NCBI GenBank assembly: GCA_903957805.1
Contig: CAJBQQ010000027.1
Coordinates: 1 to 35,782, forward strand
Direction of reading: 5' to 3'
From: an uncultured Pseudomonadota bacterium
GTDB lineage: Bacteria > Pseudomonadota > Gammaproteobacteria > Burkholderiales > Nitrosomonadaceae
Length of the DNA stretch: 35,782 nt
Under the pieces are notes generated by a model. That model saw only the letters and a program-made list of their open reading frames with translations, ran no database searches and had not been told where the DNA came from. Positions 23,812 to 32,250 of the stretch are shown here, piece by piece; within the stretch, counting starts at the first letter, position 1; each line of letters starts with the position of its first letter. Both the position numbers and the translations under genes were made by a program.

Positions 23812-25269
23812 ATGACACTCCAGACCCCTAATAGCCGCCAACAACCCGATCAAGTACTGGTCGATATCGCGGACTATGTCGCTAATCGCAGTATTCAGAG
23901 CGAACCGGCCTATGAAACTGCTCGGTACTGCTTGATGGATACGCTTGGCTGCGGGCTTGAGGCACTCTCCTATCCAGAATGTACTCGACTACTCGGCCCC
24001 ATCATCCCTGGCACCATCGTTCCGAATGGGGCAAAAGTTCCGGGTACGAGATTCCAGCTTGATCCCGTGCAGGCCGCGTTTAATATTGGCGCAATGATAC
24101 GTTGGTTGGACTTCAACGATACCTGGTTGGCCGCTGAGTGGGGTCACCCCTCCGATAATCTGGGTGGCATCCTCGCTGCGGCAGACTGGTTGGCCCGCAA
24201 TATCGCGGCTGGCAATGTCGATAGAGAGCCATTATTAATTCGGGACTTGCTGACCGCAATGATTAAGGCACACGAGATTCAGGGTTGTTTGGCACTGGAG
24301 AATAGCTTTAACCGTGTTGGGCTTGATCATGTACTGCTGGTGAAGGTCGCATCGACCGCAGTGGTGACTCATCTGCTCGGTGGTAGTCGTGACCAGATCG
24401 TCACGGCACTTTCACAAGCATGGGTAGACGGACAGGCACTCCGTACCTATCGTCATGCACCCAACACCGGTTCGCGTAAATCTTGGGCGGCGGGTGATGC
24501 AACCAGTCGAGCGGTATGGCTGGCACTGATAACGCTCAAGGGGGAGATGGGCTATCCCTCCGTGCTCACAACAAAAAACTGGGGGTTCTACGATGTGCTA
24601 TTCCGAGGCAGATCACTCCAGTTTCAACGCCCGGTCGAGCGGTGGGGTACGTACGTCATGGAGAACATATTATTTAAAGTCTCCTTCCCAGCTGAGTTTC
24701 ATGCCCAAACAGCGGTCGAATGCGCCATGCAATTGCATCCCATGGTCAGAGAGCGGATCGCCGATATAGAAAAAATCACAATCCGTACTCATGAGGCAGC
24801 GGTTCGTATCATTGATAAGCAGGGACCACTTAATAATTATGCCGACCGCGACCATTGCATGCAGTACATGGTTGCGGTAGCTTTAATTTTTGGGAGGCTG
24901 ACGGCGGCTGATTATTCAGATGATGTTGCCAGAGACGAACGGATTAATAATCTGAGGGGGAAGATTACTTGCATTGAAGACTCTCAATTCACTAGGGATT
25001 ACCATGACCCTGAAAAACGTGCCATTGCCAATGCTGTCACGGTAGAATTCAAGGGTGGTGAGAAATTACCGGAGTTGGTGCTTGAGTATCCGATTGGTCA
25101 TAGCCGTCGTCGTAAGGAGGCGATACCATTATTGGAAGACAAGTTCAGAACCAATCTTGCGCGCCGTTTTCCGGTCAAGCAGCAAAAAGCAATCATCGAT
25201 CTGTGCCTTAACCAGAAGAGACTCGAAGAAACACCGGTCAATGAATTTGTCGATATGTTTGTAATCTAG
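23812..25269 (+). CDS. prpD: 2-methylcitrate dehydratase PrpD (MmgE/PrpD family)
   Basis: PrpD dehydrates 2-methylcitrate to 2-methyl-cis-aconitate in the methylcitrate cycle for propionyl-CoA; the E. coli enzyme also has aconitase activity. With the ATG at 23812 the product is 485 residues (E. coli 483), and its N-terminal spacing matches; a TTG 69 bp upstream is rejected. Long stretches agree with E. coli PrpD from memory, such as FQLDPVQAAFNIGAMIRWLD, FNDTWLAAEWGHPSDNLGG, ALENSFNRVGLDHVLLVKVA and YRHAPNTGSRKSWAAGDATS, and PVNEFVDMFVI at the end. There is no obvious Shine-Dalgarno sequence. acnA follows after 50 bp. The partner genes prpB and prpC are not in the window. Confidence 0.95.
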   Translation: MTLQTPNSRQQPDQVLVDIADYVANRSIQSEPAYETARYCLMDTLGCGLEALSYPECTRLLGPIIPGTIVPNGAKVPGTRFQLDPVQAAFNIGAMIRWLDFNDTWLAAEWGHPSDNLGGILAAADWLARNIAAGNVDREPLLIRDLLTAMIKAHEIQGCLALENSFNRVGLDHVLLVKVASTAVVTHLLGGSRDQIVTALSQAWVDGQALRTYRHAPNTGSRKSWAAGDATSRAVWLALITLKGEMGYPSVLTTKNWGFYDVLFRGRSLQFQRPVERWGTYVMENILFKVSFPAEFHAQTAVECAMQLHPMVRERIADIEKITIRTHEAAVRIIDKQGPLNNYADRDHCMQYMVAVALIFGRLTAADYSDDVARDERINNLRGKITCIEDSQFTRDYHDPEKRAIANAVTVEFKGGEKLPELVLEYPIGHSRRRKEAIPLLEDKFRTNLARRFPVKQQKAIIDLCLNQKRLEETPVNEFVDMFVI

Positions 25270-25319
25270 TATTTTTCCCCTGCAATCTAGAACATGTTCT
25301 CCCAGGAGAGTGTAACGCC

Positions 25320-28145
25320 ATGACCCACAATCTATTCAATACCCTGAAGGAATTTCAGATTTCTAAGGGCAAAAAAGCAAAATTCTATTCGCTACCAGCG
25401 CTGGAAAAATCTGGTGTAGGCAAGGTCTCGCGTCTACCAGTCTCTATCCGCATCGTGCTCGAATCGGTATTGCGTAATTGCGATGGAAAGAAGGTCACTG
25501 AGACGCATGTACGCCAACTCGCCAATTGGCAACCCAATGCTGTGCGTACCGATGAGATTCCCTTTGTTGTCGCTCGTATTGTTCTGCAAGATTTTACGGG
25601 CGTTCCTCTTTTGGTGGATCTCGCGGCAATGCGGAGTGTGGCTAAGGGTATGGGTAAGAATCCAAATATGATCGAGCCTCTGGTGCCGGTTGACCTGGTG
25701 GTTGATCATTCGGTACAGGTTGATCATTACGGTAATAAGCAAGCCCTCGGTCTCAATATGGAGATTGAGTTTGAGCGTAATAACGAACGTTATCAGTTCA
25801 TTAAATGGGGTATGCAAGCCTTTGATACATTCAGGGTCGTTCCACCGGGTATTGGTATCGTGCACCAGGTGAATCTGGAATATCTTGCTCGCGGAGTGCA
25901 TCAGAAGAATGGCGTAACCTATCCAGATACGCTGGTAGGTACTGATTCGCACACCACCATGATCAATGGGATCGGTGTGGTTGGATGGGGGGTGGGGGGT
26001 ATCGAAGCAGAGGCGGGGATGCTGGGACAGCCGGTCTATCTACTCACTCCAGATGTGGTAGGGGTCAATCTGACAGGCCGGTTACGTGATGGTGTCACAG
26101 CAACCGATCTGGTTCTGACCATTACTGAGATGCTCCGAAAGGCTAATGTGGTGGGTAAGTTTGTAGAATTTTTTGGCGAGGGGACTGCCTCTTTGACCCT
26201 TCCGGATCGAGCGACTGTGGCGAATATGGCGCCTGAATATGGCGCCACCATGGGCTTCTTCCCGGTGGATGATGCCACCATCGAGTACTTCAAGGGTACA
26301 GGCCGCAGTGACGAAGAGGTTGAATCATTCCAATCCTATTTTAAGGCGCAAGGTCTGTACGGCATTCCTCGCAAGGGTGAGATTGACTACAGCCGCGAGC
26401 TAGAATTTGATCTGGGTGGGGTGGCACCTTCGCTGGCAGGACCCAAGCGTCCACAAGACCGTATTGAGATCGGCAACATCAAATCACAATTCACCAAACT
26501 CTTAACCACGGCTGTTAAGGAGAATGGTTATGGCAGGGCCGCGGCCAATTTAAATCAGCGCTACCCGGTACGTAGTTGCGATGATGCCGCTACCCACATT
26601 GAAGCGAGAAATCAGATTGATGATTATCTAAGACCAGGAAGCGATAGGAATTTTGTGGAGATGATTAGTAACCACTCCTTAATCGACACAGACCAGGGCT
26701 CTACATGTCTAGAGAATGGTGCAATTGATCTGGGTCATGGCGATATATTGATCGCAGCCATTACCTCCTGCACCAATACCTCTAATCCTAGCGTACTGAT
26801 CGCTGCTGGTTTGCTGGCGAAGAAGGCGGTGGAGAAGGGATTGACGGTCAAGCGGCATATAAAGACTTCACTTGCACCTGGCTCTCGCGTAGTGACTGAG
26901 TACCTCACCGCTGCCGGCCTACTACCCTACCTGGAGCAGCTCGGTTTCAATCTTGCTGGGTATGGTTGTACCACCTGCATCGGTAACTCGGGCCCTCTAT
27001 CCGAGCAGATTGAGGAGTCCGTAGTCAAGAATGATTTGGTATGTGCAGCGGTACTCTCTGGAAACCGAAATTTCGAGGCGAGAATACATGCAAATATCCG
27101 CGCCAATTTCCTCGCTTCACCTCCGCTGGTGGTCGCGTATGCCATAGCAGGAACTATGCTTAAAGATTTGATGACCGAGCCACTGGGTATGGGTCGGGAT
27201 GGTAAACCGGTGTGGCTCGGCGATGTCTGGCCCAGTAACTTGGAGATTCAAGCATTGATAAAACATGCTACCAATGCCAAAACATTCCGCCGTCTCTATG
27301 GCAATCTGACTAAGGATCATCCGTTGTGGAACGGCGTCTCATCGGTCAGTGGCAAAGTCTATGATTGGCCAAAATCAACCTATATTGCAGAACCGCCATT
27401 CTTTAGCGGTTTTTCTATGGTGCCTACGCGGCCCAGCGGAGTTAGCCGTGCACAGGTGCTGGGAATCTTTGGTGACTCAGTCACAACCGATCATATCAGC
27501 CCCGCTGGCGCTATCAAGGATAGCTCTCCGGCTGGAAGGTATCTTCTTGCAAATGACGTTGCTAAGAGCGATTTCAATAGCTACGGTGCGAGGAGAGGTA
27601 ATCACGAGGTCATGATGAGGGGTACCTTCGCTAATGTGCGTATTAAGAATTTGATGATTCCCAATAGCGAGGGCGGCATCACGTTGCATCAACCAGATGG
27701 GCAACAGATGAGCATTTATGATGCTGCGATGCAATATATTGCGGAGGGTGTTCCGACAGTGGTGTTTGGTGGAGAGGAGTACGGCACTGGCTCCAGCCGC
27801 GACTGGGCTGCAAAGGGGACCCAGTTGCTAGGTGTTAAGGCGGTGATCGCCCGGAGTTTCGAGCGTATTCATCGGAGCAACCTGGTCGGGATGGGGGTTC
27901 TGCCGTTGCAGTTCAAGGGTAATGATAGCGCACAGTCACTCGGCATCAAGGGTGATGAGCAACTTGATCTACTCGGTCTGGATGAGATCAGTCCGCAGCA
28001 AGATGTGACGCTTGTGATTCACTCTCCCGACGGTAGCTGCCGAGAAGTTCAATTGTCATGTCGGATCGATACCGCCATCGAGGTGGATTATTATATGCAC
28101 GGTGGTATCTTGCCATATGTTCTCAGGGAACTCATGAGTAGCTGA
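25320..28145 (+). CDS. acnA: Aconitate hydratase AcnA
   Basis: AcnA isomerises citrate to isocitrate in the TCA cycle with a 4Fe-4S cluster. The cluster cysteines are C484 (AAITSCTNTSNPS), C550 and C553 (GYGCTTCIGNSG). The swivelling C-terminal domain has GDSVTTDHISPAG, SYGARRGNHEVMMRGTF and GGEEYGTGSSRDWAAKG with the catalytic serine and arginines. The type is AcnA/IRP1, not AcnB. At 941 residues it is about 50 longer than E. coli AcnA; the excess falls in one place, roughly 390-470, between GPKRPQDR and the first cluster cysteine. The gene is 50 bp after prpD with AGGAG about 11 bases before the ATG. It could also hydrate 2-methyl-cis-aconitate for the PrpD pathway, but AcnD-specific features were not identified. 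Confidence 0.95.
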   Translation: MTHNLFNTLKEFQISKGKKAKFYSLPALEKSGVGKVSRLPVSIRIVLESVLRNCDGKKVTETHVRQLANWQPNAVRTDEIPFVVARIVLQDFTGVPLLVDLAAMRSVAKGMGKNPNMIEPLVPVDLVVDHSVQVDHYGNKQALGLNMEIEFERNNERYQFIKWGMQAFDTFRVVPPGIGIVHQVNLEYLARGVHQKNGVTYPDTLVGTDSHTTMINGIGVVGWGVGGIEAEAGMLGQPVYLLTPDVVGVNLTGRLRDGVTATDLVLTITEMLRKANVVGKFVEFFGEGTASLTLPDRATVANMAPEYGATMGFFPVDDATIEYFKGTGRSDEEVESFQSYFKAQGLYGIPRKGEIDYSRELEFDLGGVAPSLAGPKRPQDRIEIGNIKSQFTKLLTTAVKENGYGRAAANLNQRYPVRSCDDAATHIEARNQIDDYLRPGSDRNFVEMISNHSLIDTDQGSTCLENGAIDLGHGDILIAAITSCTNTSNPSVLIAAGLLAKKAVEKGLTVKRHIKTSLAPGSRVVTEYLTAAGLLPYLEQLGFNLAGYGCTTCIGNSGPLSEQIEESVVKNDLVCAAVLSGNRNFEARIHANIRANFLASPPLVVAYAIAGTMLKDLMTEPLGMGRDGKPVWLGDVWPSNLEIQALIKHATNAKTFRRLYGNLTKDHPLWNGVSSVSGKVYDWPKSTYIAEPPFFSGFSMVPTRPSGVSRAQVLGIFGDSVTTDHISPAGAIKDSSPAGRYLLANDVAKSDFNSYGARRGNHEVMMRGTFANVRIKNLMIPNSEGGITLHQPDGQQMSIYDAAMQYIAEGVPTVVFGGEEYGTGSSRDWAAKGTQLLGVKAVIARSFERIHRSNLVGMGVLPLQFKGNDSAQSLGIKGDEQLDLLGLDEISPQQDVTLVIHSPDGSCREVQLSCRIDTAIEVDYYMHGGILPYVLRELMSS

Positions 28146-28153
28146 ACGGGGGA

Positions 28154-28170
28154 TGAGGGGTCCCCCCTCA
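28154..28170 (+). terminator. GC-rich hairpin after acnA, weak terminator candidate
   Basis: TGAGGGG (28154-28160) and CCCCTCA (28164-28170) form a 7-bp stem with a 3-base loop, 8 bp past the acnA stop codon. No T-run follows, so it may act as a weak or Rho-assisted terminator or as a 3' protective hairpin. The remainder of the 245-bp gap to the antiporter gene shows no other clear element. Confidence 0.35.
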
Positions 28171-28390
28171 CCTTGTAATCAGCGTCATGATATTGCCACT
28201 CCGGTTTTCACTTGAATTAATCCACATCTCTTACTGATTTAACGGGACCCTCTTCCCGCCGGAAATGTAACTCTCCAAGAACAATTCCAGATTCATTTGA
28301 AATGGCCGTCCGACAGGCTGAGTGTTGTACATTCGTCTTAAAAATTCCCGTGATATGCTGTAGGCGTGGAAGATATAAATAGGTCGACGA

Positions 28391-30109
28391 ATGCCCCATA
28401 GCCTTACCTTAATAACCACCATTGCGGCCAGCTTGGGCCTTGCCTTGATACTGGGTCTCATTGCTCATCGTTTGAAGCTACCGGTACTGGTGGGTTACCT
28501 ACTTGCGGGCGTCATCCTTGGCCCAGCCACTCCGGGCTTTGTTGCTGATGTTGAGTTGTCGCGTCAGCTAGCCGAGATAGGAGTGATTCTCTTGATGTTC
28601 GGTGTCGGATTGCATTTCTCACTGAACGATCTTCTGGCAGTTAAGCGTATCGCTGTGCCGGGTGCAGTCTTGCAGATTGTGGTTGCGACTGCACTCGGGA
28701 TGGGGGTTGCAGATCTCTGGGGTTGGAGTCTGGGCGCGGGTCTGGTATTCGGTCTAGCACTCTCGGTGGCGAGTACGGTCGTGTTACTCCGTGCGCTGGA
28801 GCAGCGTGGTGCACTCAAGTCAGTCAATGGCCAGATCGCGGTAGGATGGTTGGTGGTTGAAGATCTAGCGATGGTTCTGGTCCTTGTATTACTACCTCCA
28901 CTTGCAGGTTGGCTAGGTGGTGACGTTGTAACTACCGATGCGAGCTCATCCGAACCCAATCTGCTTATCACGTTGCTGATTACCTTCGGTAAGGTTGCGA
29001 TCTTCATCGGACTCATGCTGATTGTGGGCAAGCGGGTATTCCCGTGGTTATTGTGGCATGTGGCCAGCACCCGCTCGAACGAGCTCTTCATCCTGAGCGT
29101 GATTGCGGTCGCGGTGGGGATAGCTTATGGGTCAGCAATGCTATTTGGAGTTTCTTTTGCACTTGGCGCTTTCTTCGCGGGTATGGTCATGCGAGAGTCG
29201 CACTTGAGTCATCGTGCTGCGCAGGATTCGCTCCCCCTTAGGGATGCCTTCTCGGTCTTATTCTTCGTCTCGGTCGGTATGCTGTTTGATCCGAATATTG
29301 TGATGGAGCAACCATTTCGGGTTCTTGCCGTGGTCGCCATCATCGTGATGGGTAAATCCTTGGCTGCCTTTTTGCTTGTTCTTGCCTTCCGCTATCCGCT
29401 AAATACGGCTCTCACGGTATCGGCCAGTCTTGCACAGATTGGTGAGTTCTCATTCATCCTGACAGCGTTGGGAGTCTCTCTCGGTCTACTGCCGATCGAG
29501 GGTCAGAACCTGATACTGGCGGGTGCACTAATCTCGATCACGATCAACCCATTGGTATTTCAGATGATCGAGCCCTTGCAAGCATGGATTCGTGAGAGAT
29601 CAGAGCTTGCACGGATACTTGAGCGTAATGTGGACCCATTGGCTGAATTGCCGATGACCGTCTCATCAAGCTCTGTGACGAATCATGTGGTCCTGGTCGG
29701 TTATGGCCGGGTCGGTCAGCGTATCGGCGAGTCATTGACAGAGCATGGATTGTCGCTTGTCGTGGCCGAACAGAATCGTGAGTTAGTCGAGAGATTACGC
29801 GATCATGGAGTACATGCTGTTGCGGGTGATGCGGCAGATCCTGCAGTGCTGATACAGGCGCATATTGTAAGGGCTGATATGCTGGTGATTACAATCCCCG
29901 ATACCTTACGTGCGCGCAGCATGGTTGAGACTGCACGCATGCTAAATCCGAAAATCGAGATTGTCATACGAACTAATACAGAAGAAGAGTCGGAGTTACT
30001 CGGCAGAGAGGGTCTGGGGACAGCATTTCTAGGGGAGCATGAGCTCGCTTTTAGCATGACTCGTCATATCCTAAAAAGGATCAAAACCAAGGAGGAGTCA
30101 CATGAGTAA
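28391..30109 (+). CDS. ybaL: Monovalent cation:proton antiporter, CPA2 family with TrkA-N domain (YbaL/KefB-type)
   Basis: The 572-residue inner-membrane protein has about 12-13 helices forming the CPA2 fold (residues about 5-395), then a cytosolic RCK/TrkA-N domain (about 433-550) that starts with the Rossmann motif HVVLVGYGRVGQRIGESL. It is close to E. coli YbaL from memory: LMFGVGLHFSLNDLLAVK, GLALSVASTVVLLRALEQRG, SFALGAFFAGMVMRES and LPLRDAFSVLFFVSVGMLFD. It probably exchanges K+ or Na+ for protons under nucleotide or redox control; the ion is not established. The stop codon lies inside the start of the arsC-like gene (8-bp overlap), so the two are coupled. Confidence 0.92.
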   Translation: MPHSLTLITTIAASLGLALILGLIAHRLKLPVLVGYLLAGVILGPATPGFVADVELSRQLAEIGVILLMFGVGLHFSLNDLLAVKRIAVPGAVLQIVVATALGMGVADLWGWSLGAGLVFGLALSVASTVVLLRALEQRGALKSVNGQIAVGWLVVEDLAMVLVLVLLPPLAGWLGGDVVTTDASSSEPNLLITLLITFGKVAIFIGLMLIVGKRVFPWLLWHVASTRSNELFILSVIAVAVGIAYGSAMLFGVSFALGAFFAGMVMRESHLSHRAAQDSLPLRDAFSVLFFVSVGMLFDPNIVMEQPFRVLAVVAIIVMGKSLAAFLLVLAFRYPLNTALTVSASLAQIGEFSFILTALGVSLGLLPIEGQNLILAGALISITINPLVFQMIEPLQAWIRERSELARILERNVDPLAELPMTVSSSSVTNHVVLVGYGRVGQRIGESLTEHGLSLVVAEQNRELVERLRDHGVHAVAGDAADPAVLIQAHIVRADMLVITIPDTLRARSMVETARMLNPKIEIVIRTNTEEESELLGREGLGTAFLGEHELAFSMTRHILKRIKTKEESHE

Positions 30110-30455
30110 TAAACTAACCATTTATCAGAAACCCACCTGTAGCAAGTGCAGAGCCACCATCTCAATTCTTAAGGATAGTGGGCAAGAGTTCGAGATGGTC
30201 AATTATTATGAAACACCCTTGACGGCCGAGCAATTGAGAGGCTTGATTGAGAAGTTAGGGGTGAGTGCATGGGACGTACTCCGTTGCGATGAACCGCTGG
30301 TGAATAGTCTTAAACTTAACGAGCGGAAGCTGTTAGATGAGGAATTGATCAAGATTATGGTAGACAACCCCGACTTGATTCAACGTCCCATTGTTGTGCG
30401 TGGTAATGAGGCTGTGCTGTGTCGTCCCCCTGAGAGAGTCTCCAAGTTACTGTAG
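30102..30455 (+). CDS. arsC: ArsC-family (glutaredoxin-dependent) arsenate reductase / YfgD-like protein
   Basis: The 117-residue thioredoxin-fold protein has the residues of the glutaredoxin-linked arsenate reductases: C13 in KPTCSKCR (plasmid ArsC C12) and arginines R61, R95 in IQRPIVV and R108 in LCRPPE, matching R60, R94 and R107 at a constant offset of one. It would reduce arsenate to arsenite with glutathione and glutaredoxin. However, chromosomal YfgD proteins share these features and have no proven arsenic role, and no arsB, acr3 or arsR is near. A second cysteine, C16, makes a CxxC pair not present in plasmid ArsC. The gene overlaps the antiporter gene by 8 bp, with AAGGAGG upstream. 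Confidence 0.87.
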   Translation: MSNKLTIYQKPTCSKCRATISILKDSGQEFEMVNYYETPLTAEQLRGLIEKLGVSAWDVLRCDEPLVNSLKLNERKLLDEELIKIMVDNPDLIQRPIVVRGNEAVLCRPPERVSKLL

Positions 30456-30516
30456 AGACCATCAATGCATCGAGATTCTGCAATGGGAAGCTGTTTTGAT
30501 TTGAGGATGGGTAATT

Positions 30517-30921
30517 ATGCGTATTAGATTAATTAATGGGCTGAGGGTGATGGTTCCACTCGTCATCACCTTGGCTCTGGGAATATCCACTACACCTGCT
30601 CAAGCCGATTGCAGTGGCTGTATCTGCCCGGGAGATCCCTGCAGGCTATGTGCTTTACCCCCGATGAAGAATATTCCCCTGGCAGTGGATGAGCCTGACA
30701 CGTGTCGCAAAATCAGGGAGAAAGTGCCGCCGATTTCAGCAAGCCCTGGATCAAATGAGCATTTCGCAAGTCAAGATAAGGCGACCATGGAGTGCATAAA
30801 GAGTGGTGGTGACATCATCAAGAACCATCATAGAACTAAGGATTTTCCATCTAAACTTTATTGTAAGCCTTATGCTGCATCTGGTAAGGTCAATATCAGG
30901 GTCGGGAGTGGAAGCAAATAA
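30517..30921 (+). CDS. Small Cys-rich exported protein, unknown
   Basis: The 134-residue product has a clear signal peptide (Arg-containing n-region, core VMVPLVITLALGI, cleavage after AQA at residue 30). The mature protein begins with a dense cysteine cluster: C32, C35, C37, C42 and C45 in DCSGCICPGDPCRLCALPP. Three more cysteines are spread along the chain (C63, C93, C116), eight in all, which allows four disulfides or a metal site. The rest is Lys-rich, Pro-rich and polar. I do not recognise the family. It lies 61 bp after arsC and 49 bp before the OYE gene, on the same strand, with GGATGGG upstream of the ATG. There are no membrane helices after the signal, so it is likely periplasmic or secreted. 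Confidence 0.7.
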   Translation: MRIRLINGLRVMVPLVITLALGISTTPAQADCSGCICPGDPCRLCALPPMKNIPLAVDEPDTCRKIREKVPPISASPGSNEHFASQDKATMECIKSGGDIIKNHHRTKDFPSKLYCKPYAASGKVNIRVGSGSK

Positions 30922-30970
30922 AACCAGAGGCTCGAGGATTGCTGTACTTTGAAACAACAAAGGAATGATT

Positions 30971-32062
30971 ATGAAGAATGAGATTACTGTCTTATCCCCC
31001 ATCCAGTTCGGCCCATACACTCTGTCGAACAGAATGATGCTCGCACCACTCACTCGTAACCGTGCCGGGAAGGGGAATGTTCCTCAACCGCTCAATGTGG
31101 AGTACTACGCTCAACGGGCCAGTGCTGGCTTGATAGTCTCTGAGGCATCGCAGATATCTCCCCAAGGAGTGGGCTATCCTTCAACCCCTGGAATTCATAG
31201 TCAGGAGCAGGTGGAGGGGTGGAGACATATCACCGATGCGGTGCATTCTAAAGGTGGGAGAATCTTCCTGCAGTTATGGCATGTGGGCCGTATCTCGCAC
31301 CCTTCACTCCAGCCTGGTGAGTCTTTGCCAGTGGCACCCTCCGCAATTAAACCTGCGGGGCAGGCAGTCACTTATCAAGGATTGAAAGATTTTGTAACTC
31401 CACGTGAGCTAGATCTTGCAGAGATCCCCGGCATCATTGAAGACTATCGTACCGGTGCTGAGAACGCACTCTCAGCGGGTTTTGACGGGGTTGAAATTCA
31501 TGGTGCTAATGGGTATCTGCTTGATCAATTTCTTCGTGATGGGAGTAATCATCGGACCGATATCTATGGGGGTTCTGTCGAGAACCGGATGCGATTGATG
31601 ATTGAGGTGACTGATGCGGTTTGTTCGGTCTGGGGAACGAATCGTGTGGGTATTCGTCTGTCACCGCTACAGCCTTTTAATGATATGTTTGATTCCAATC
31701 CTGAAGTGACATTCAGTTATGCTGTGGAGCAACTCAACCGATTTGGTCTTTCTTATCTGCATGTAACCGAAATGGGAAAGGAGGCACCCAATGCTGCAGG
31801 CCCGGCATTTGATCTGGTCAATCTGAGGCGTATCTGGAAGGGGATATACATCACGAATAGTGGCTATGACCTCGTACGGGCCAATGCTTCACTCAACAGG
31901 AATGAGGCCGATATGGTGGCATTCGGTGTGCTGTTTATTGCCAATCCTGATCTACCCATGCGTTTCTCTCAGGGTGCAAATCTTAATAAACCCGATCCTT
32001 CAACCTTCTATGGTGGTGATTCTAAGGGTTACACCGACTACCCTAGTCTTAATATGAGCTGA
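30971..32062 (+). CDS. Old Yellow Enzyme family alkene reductase (NemA-like)
   Basis: The 363-residue FMN-dependent oxidoreductase reduces activated C=C bonds and, in related enzymes, nitro-esters or N-ethylmaleimide. The TIM-barrel shows the N-terminal NRMMLAPLTRNRA, FLQLWHVGRISHP, the substrate-binding pair H177 and N180 with Y182 in EIHGANGYLLDQFLRD, and RTDIYGGSVENR. The end reads VAFGVLFIANPDLPMRF and DPSTFYGG, as in the NemA group. Two ATG codons lie six bases apart; I choose 30971 because AAAGGA is 6 bases before it. The physiological substrate is not known; a reactive electrophile is the usual guess. Confidence 0.93.
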   Translation: MKNEITVLSPIQFGPYTLSNRMMLAPLTRNRAGKGNVPQPLNVEYYAQRASAGLIVSEASQISPQGVGYPSTPGIHSQEQVEGWRHITDAVHSKGGRIFLQLWHVGRISHPSLQPGESLPVAPSAIKPAGQAVTYQGLKDFVTPRELDLAEIPGIIEDYRTGAENALSAGFDGVEIHGANGYLLDQFLRDGSNHRTDIYGGSVENRMRLMIEVTDAVCSVWGTNRVGIRLSPLQPFNDMFDSNPEVTFSYAVEQLNRFGLSYLHVTEMGKEAPNAAGPAFDLVNLRRIWKGIYITNSGYDLVRANASLNRNEADMVAFGVLFIANPDLPMRFSQGANLNKPDPSTFYGGDSKGYTDYPSLNMS

Positions 32063-32250
32063 TCACTCGCGGAGTAGATGGATTCAAGCTGCATACTGAG
32101 TGGGGCTTTGCATCAGCTTCTAGCTTAAGAGTGCTTGATGTGGGTAGTGCGTATCGATCTGTTCTGAAACATGATCATATGTGTCTATGATGAAGGGGAT
32201 GCTATCCAAATCACTCCTATCAGTGACCTGAACCCAATGGAGTCTAAGTC

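Noticed and set aside
25434..25952. 172-codon minus-strand frame inside acnA
   Set aside because: Antisense shadow of a strongly conserved gene; the peptide has no recognisable features.
28564..29091. 175-codon minus-strand frame inside the antiporter gene
   Set aside because: Antisense shadow with Ser/Thr/Arg/Pro-rich composition that mirrors the codons of the membrane protein.
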